The notes under the pieces were generated by a model. That model searched no databases. It was not told where the DNA came from and was given only the letters and a program-made list of their open reading frames with translations. A stretch of DNA of 64,000 nt from Casuarius casuarius (Eukaryota; Chordata; Aves; Casuariiformes; Casuariidae): positions 3,313,232 through 3,377,231 of the forward strand of contig PTFA01000082.1 in assembly GCA_003342895.1 (NCBI GenBank), written 5' to 3'. This document shows, piece after piece, positions 63,231-64,000 of the stretch (position 1 is the stretch's first letter; each line of letters begins with the position of its first letter). A program made the position numbers and the translations under genes.

Positions 63231-63534
63231 ACCCCAGTTCTGCTCTTTATCCTCCCTTCACCACGTCGCGGTATTAATCCGAGTCCCCCGTGCTGCATTT
63301 GCTTGAATAGGCAGCAGCGGTGCAACCCCACCGGCCCCGGAAGGTTTCGTCTGAAAGCGAGTTGCTGGTGTCTGTATAAACAGCCACGCTAAACGAGCAA
63401 ATATTTAGGCAGCCCGTACCCTCCGTGCCAATCATCAGCCCACCATCCTTGTCCTGAGGGCACCCAGAGAGCCAACACACACAACCAGACAGATTCAAAA
63501 CAACCCAAAGCACAACTACTAAGGTGCAGCTACT

Positions 63535-63807
63535 GCATCACGAAAGTCCAGCGATTTATTCAAATAAATAAAAANGAACTTTTATATACAAATATACAAA
63601 ACCATTATGCACGTCTTATAAAGTAGTTAAAAGTCGTAAGGGAAAAAAAAGGACGAGGTGGGGGAGGCAGCCGACACCCGGCCCCCCTCGGCGCGGGAGC
63701 CTTCCTCGCCCCGGCTCAGCGCGGTGGCCGGCGCCGCTCCCTCGGCGCCCGGCGGCTCTTTGTCCCTCGGCGCCGCCGCACCGGGCAGCGGCGGGTCCCC
63801 CCGGCGC
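63535..63807 (-). other. PRR18: PRR18 3' untranslated region
   Basis: This is sequence between the PRR18 stop codon and a canonical poly(A) signal. It is GC-rich next to the stop and turns abruptly AT-rich from about 63650 downward, as short 3' UTRs often do. The exact cleavage site is inferred, about 20 bases beyond the AATAAA. Confidence 0.6.
63555..63560 (-). terminator. PRR18 poly(A) signal AATAAA
   Basis: TTTATT on the plus strand reads AATAAA on the minus strand, about 250 bases downstream of the PRR18 stop codon. It is the first canonical signal after the stop. Confidence 0.6.
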
Positions 63808-63999
63808 TCAGAGGGTGCCCAGGTGCGGCAGCGTCTCCAGCCGGTCGCCGCGGTCGCGGCCGGCCGCACTCTCCACGCCGCGCAGCCACTCGGTGCACTT
63901 GCGCACCAGCCCCTCGTCCACCGCGGCCCCCGGCGCCGCCGCCTCCTCCTCCTCGTACTCCTCGTCGTCGTAGCGGTGCCGGTCGTTGAGCAGCGAGAT
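63808..63999 (-). CDS. PRR18: PRR18, C-terminal 63 codons (5' part outside window)
   Basis: Reading the minus strand inward from the window edge gives an open frame ending in TGA at 63810-63808. The segment begins [12 protein letters not shown], continues into an acidic Glu/Ala/Pro stretch, then [18 protein letters not shown], and ends [10 protein letters not shown]. This matches what I know of the conserved C-terminus of vertebrate proline-rich protein 18: SLLNERHRYDD, an acidic run, [19 protein letters not shown], and a final HLSTL-like end. Codons are strongly GC-biased, as expected for this gene. The acidic run carries extra Ala/Pro/Gly codons compared with the mammalian form I recall. 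PRR18 is a small, largely disordered protein reported mainly from brain and oligodendrocyte data; its molecular role is not established. The start codon and the proline-rich N-terminus are beyond position 64000. In mammals it neighbours SFT2D1 upstream and TBXT downstream. Confidence 0.93.
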   Translation of the reverse strand: MSLLNDRHRYDDEEYEEEEAAAPGAAVDEGLVRKCTEWLRGVESAAGRDRGDRLETLPHLGTL

Positions 64000-64000
64000 C

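Noticed and set aside
62817..63392. Several 130-170-codon frames on both strands
   Set aside because: Same explanation: high GC content. I keep only the CpG island and the donor at 62874.
1..64000. CRISPR arrays, tRNA or rRNA genes, bacterial operons, endogenous retroviruses
   Set aside because: No regularly spaced repeats, no cloverleaf with A and B boxes noticed, and no paired LTRs or retroviral motifs seen. The window is ordinary vertebrate nuclear DNA.

Overview
The window looks like nuclear DNA of a sauropsid, most likely a bird. It is AT-rich and non-coding for most of its length. The only transposon family I recognise with confidence is CR1 (an old copy at about 575-1385, a tail fragment near 12.1-12.23 kb). 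There is one weak MIR-like stretch, no Alu, L1 or B1-type repeats, and the real coding pieces are short exons with GT-AG borders. No bacterial genes, CRISPR arrays, tRNA or rRNA genes are visible. Isolated single n bases are scattered through it.

Right edge (63.5-64.0 kb): the 3' end of PRR18 on the minus strand, recognised from its conserved C-terminus ([11 protein letters not shown], then [18 protein letters not shown]). In mammals PRR18 lies between TBXT and SFT2D1, so lower coordinates should be the TBXT side. I see no TBXT exon here.

Middle (26.6-58.5 kb): a chain of minus-strand exons that I call gene A. It starts in a CpG-rich block (58.1-58.45 kb, with further first-exon candidates at 57.4 and 62.9-63.2 kb) and ends at a stop codon at 26608. 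Its strongest exons are at 58.1, 57.1, 47.5, 45.4, 38.8 and 26.7 kb. From the second coding exon on, all junctions are phase 0. Four to five very small phase-0 candidate exons sit between them. The deduced protein is about 240-300 residues, charged, with one helix-rich exon. I do not recognise the family.

Between gene A's alternative first exons lies a small plus-strand two-exon gene candidate at 61.36-62.19 kb (58 residues), with a short CpG-rich leader and an AATAAA downstream.

Left part (2-25.6 kb): a second series of minus-strand exon candidates (25.5, 10.2, 8.1, 3.6 and 2.1 kb) whose phases also fit end to end. They could be a separate gene or a longer isoform of gene A running off the left edge. 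Confidence is moderate for 25.5 and 10.2 kb and low for the rest. The remaining DNA is intron or intergenic sequence with a few tandem repeats, one clean hairpin and a 37-base A tract.

All exon models come from reading splice signals and frames by eye. No expression or homology data were available.
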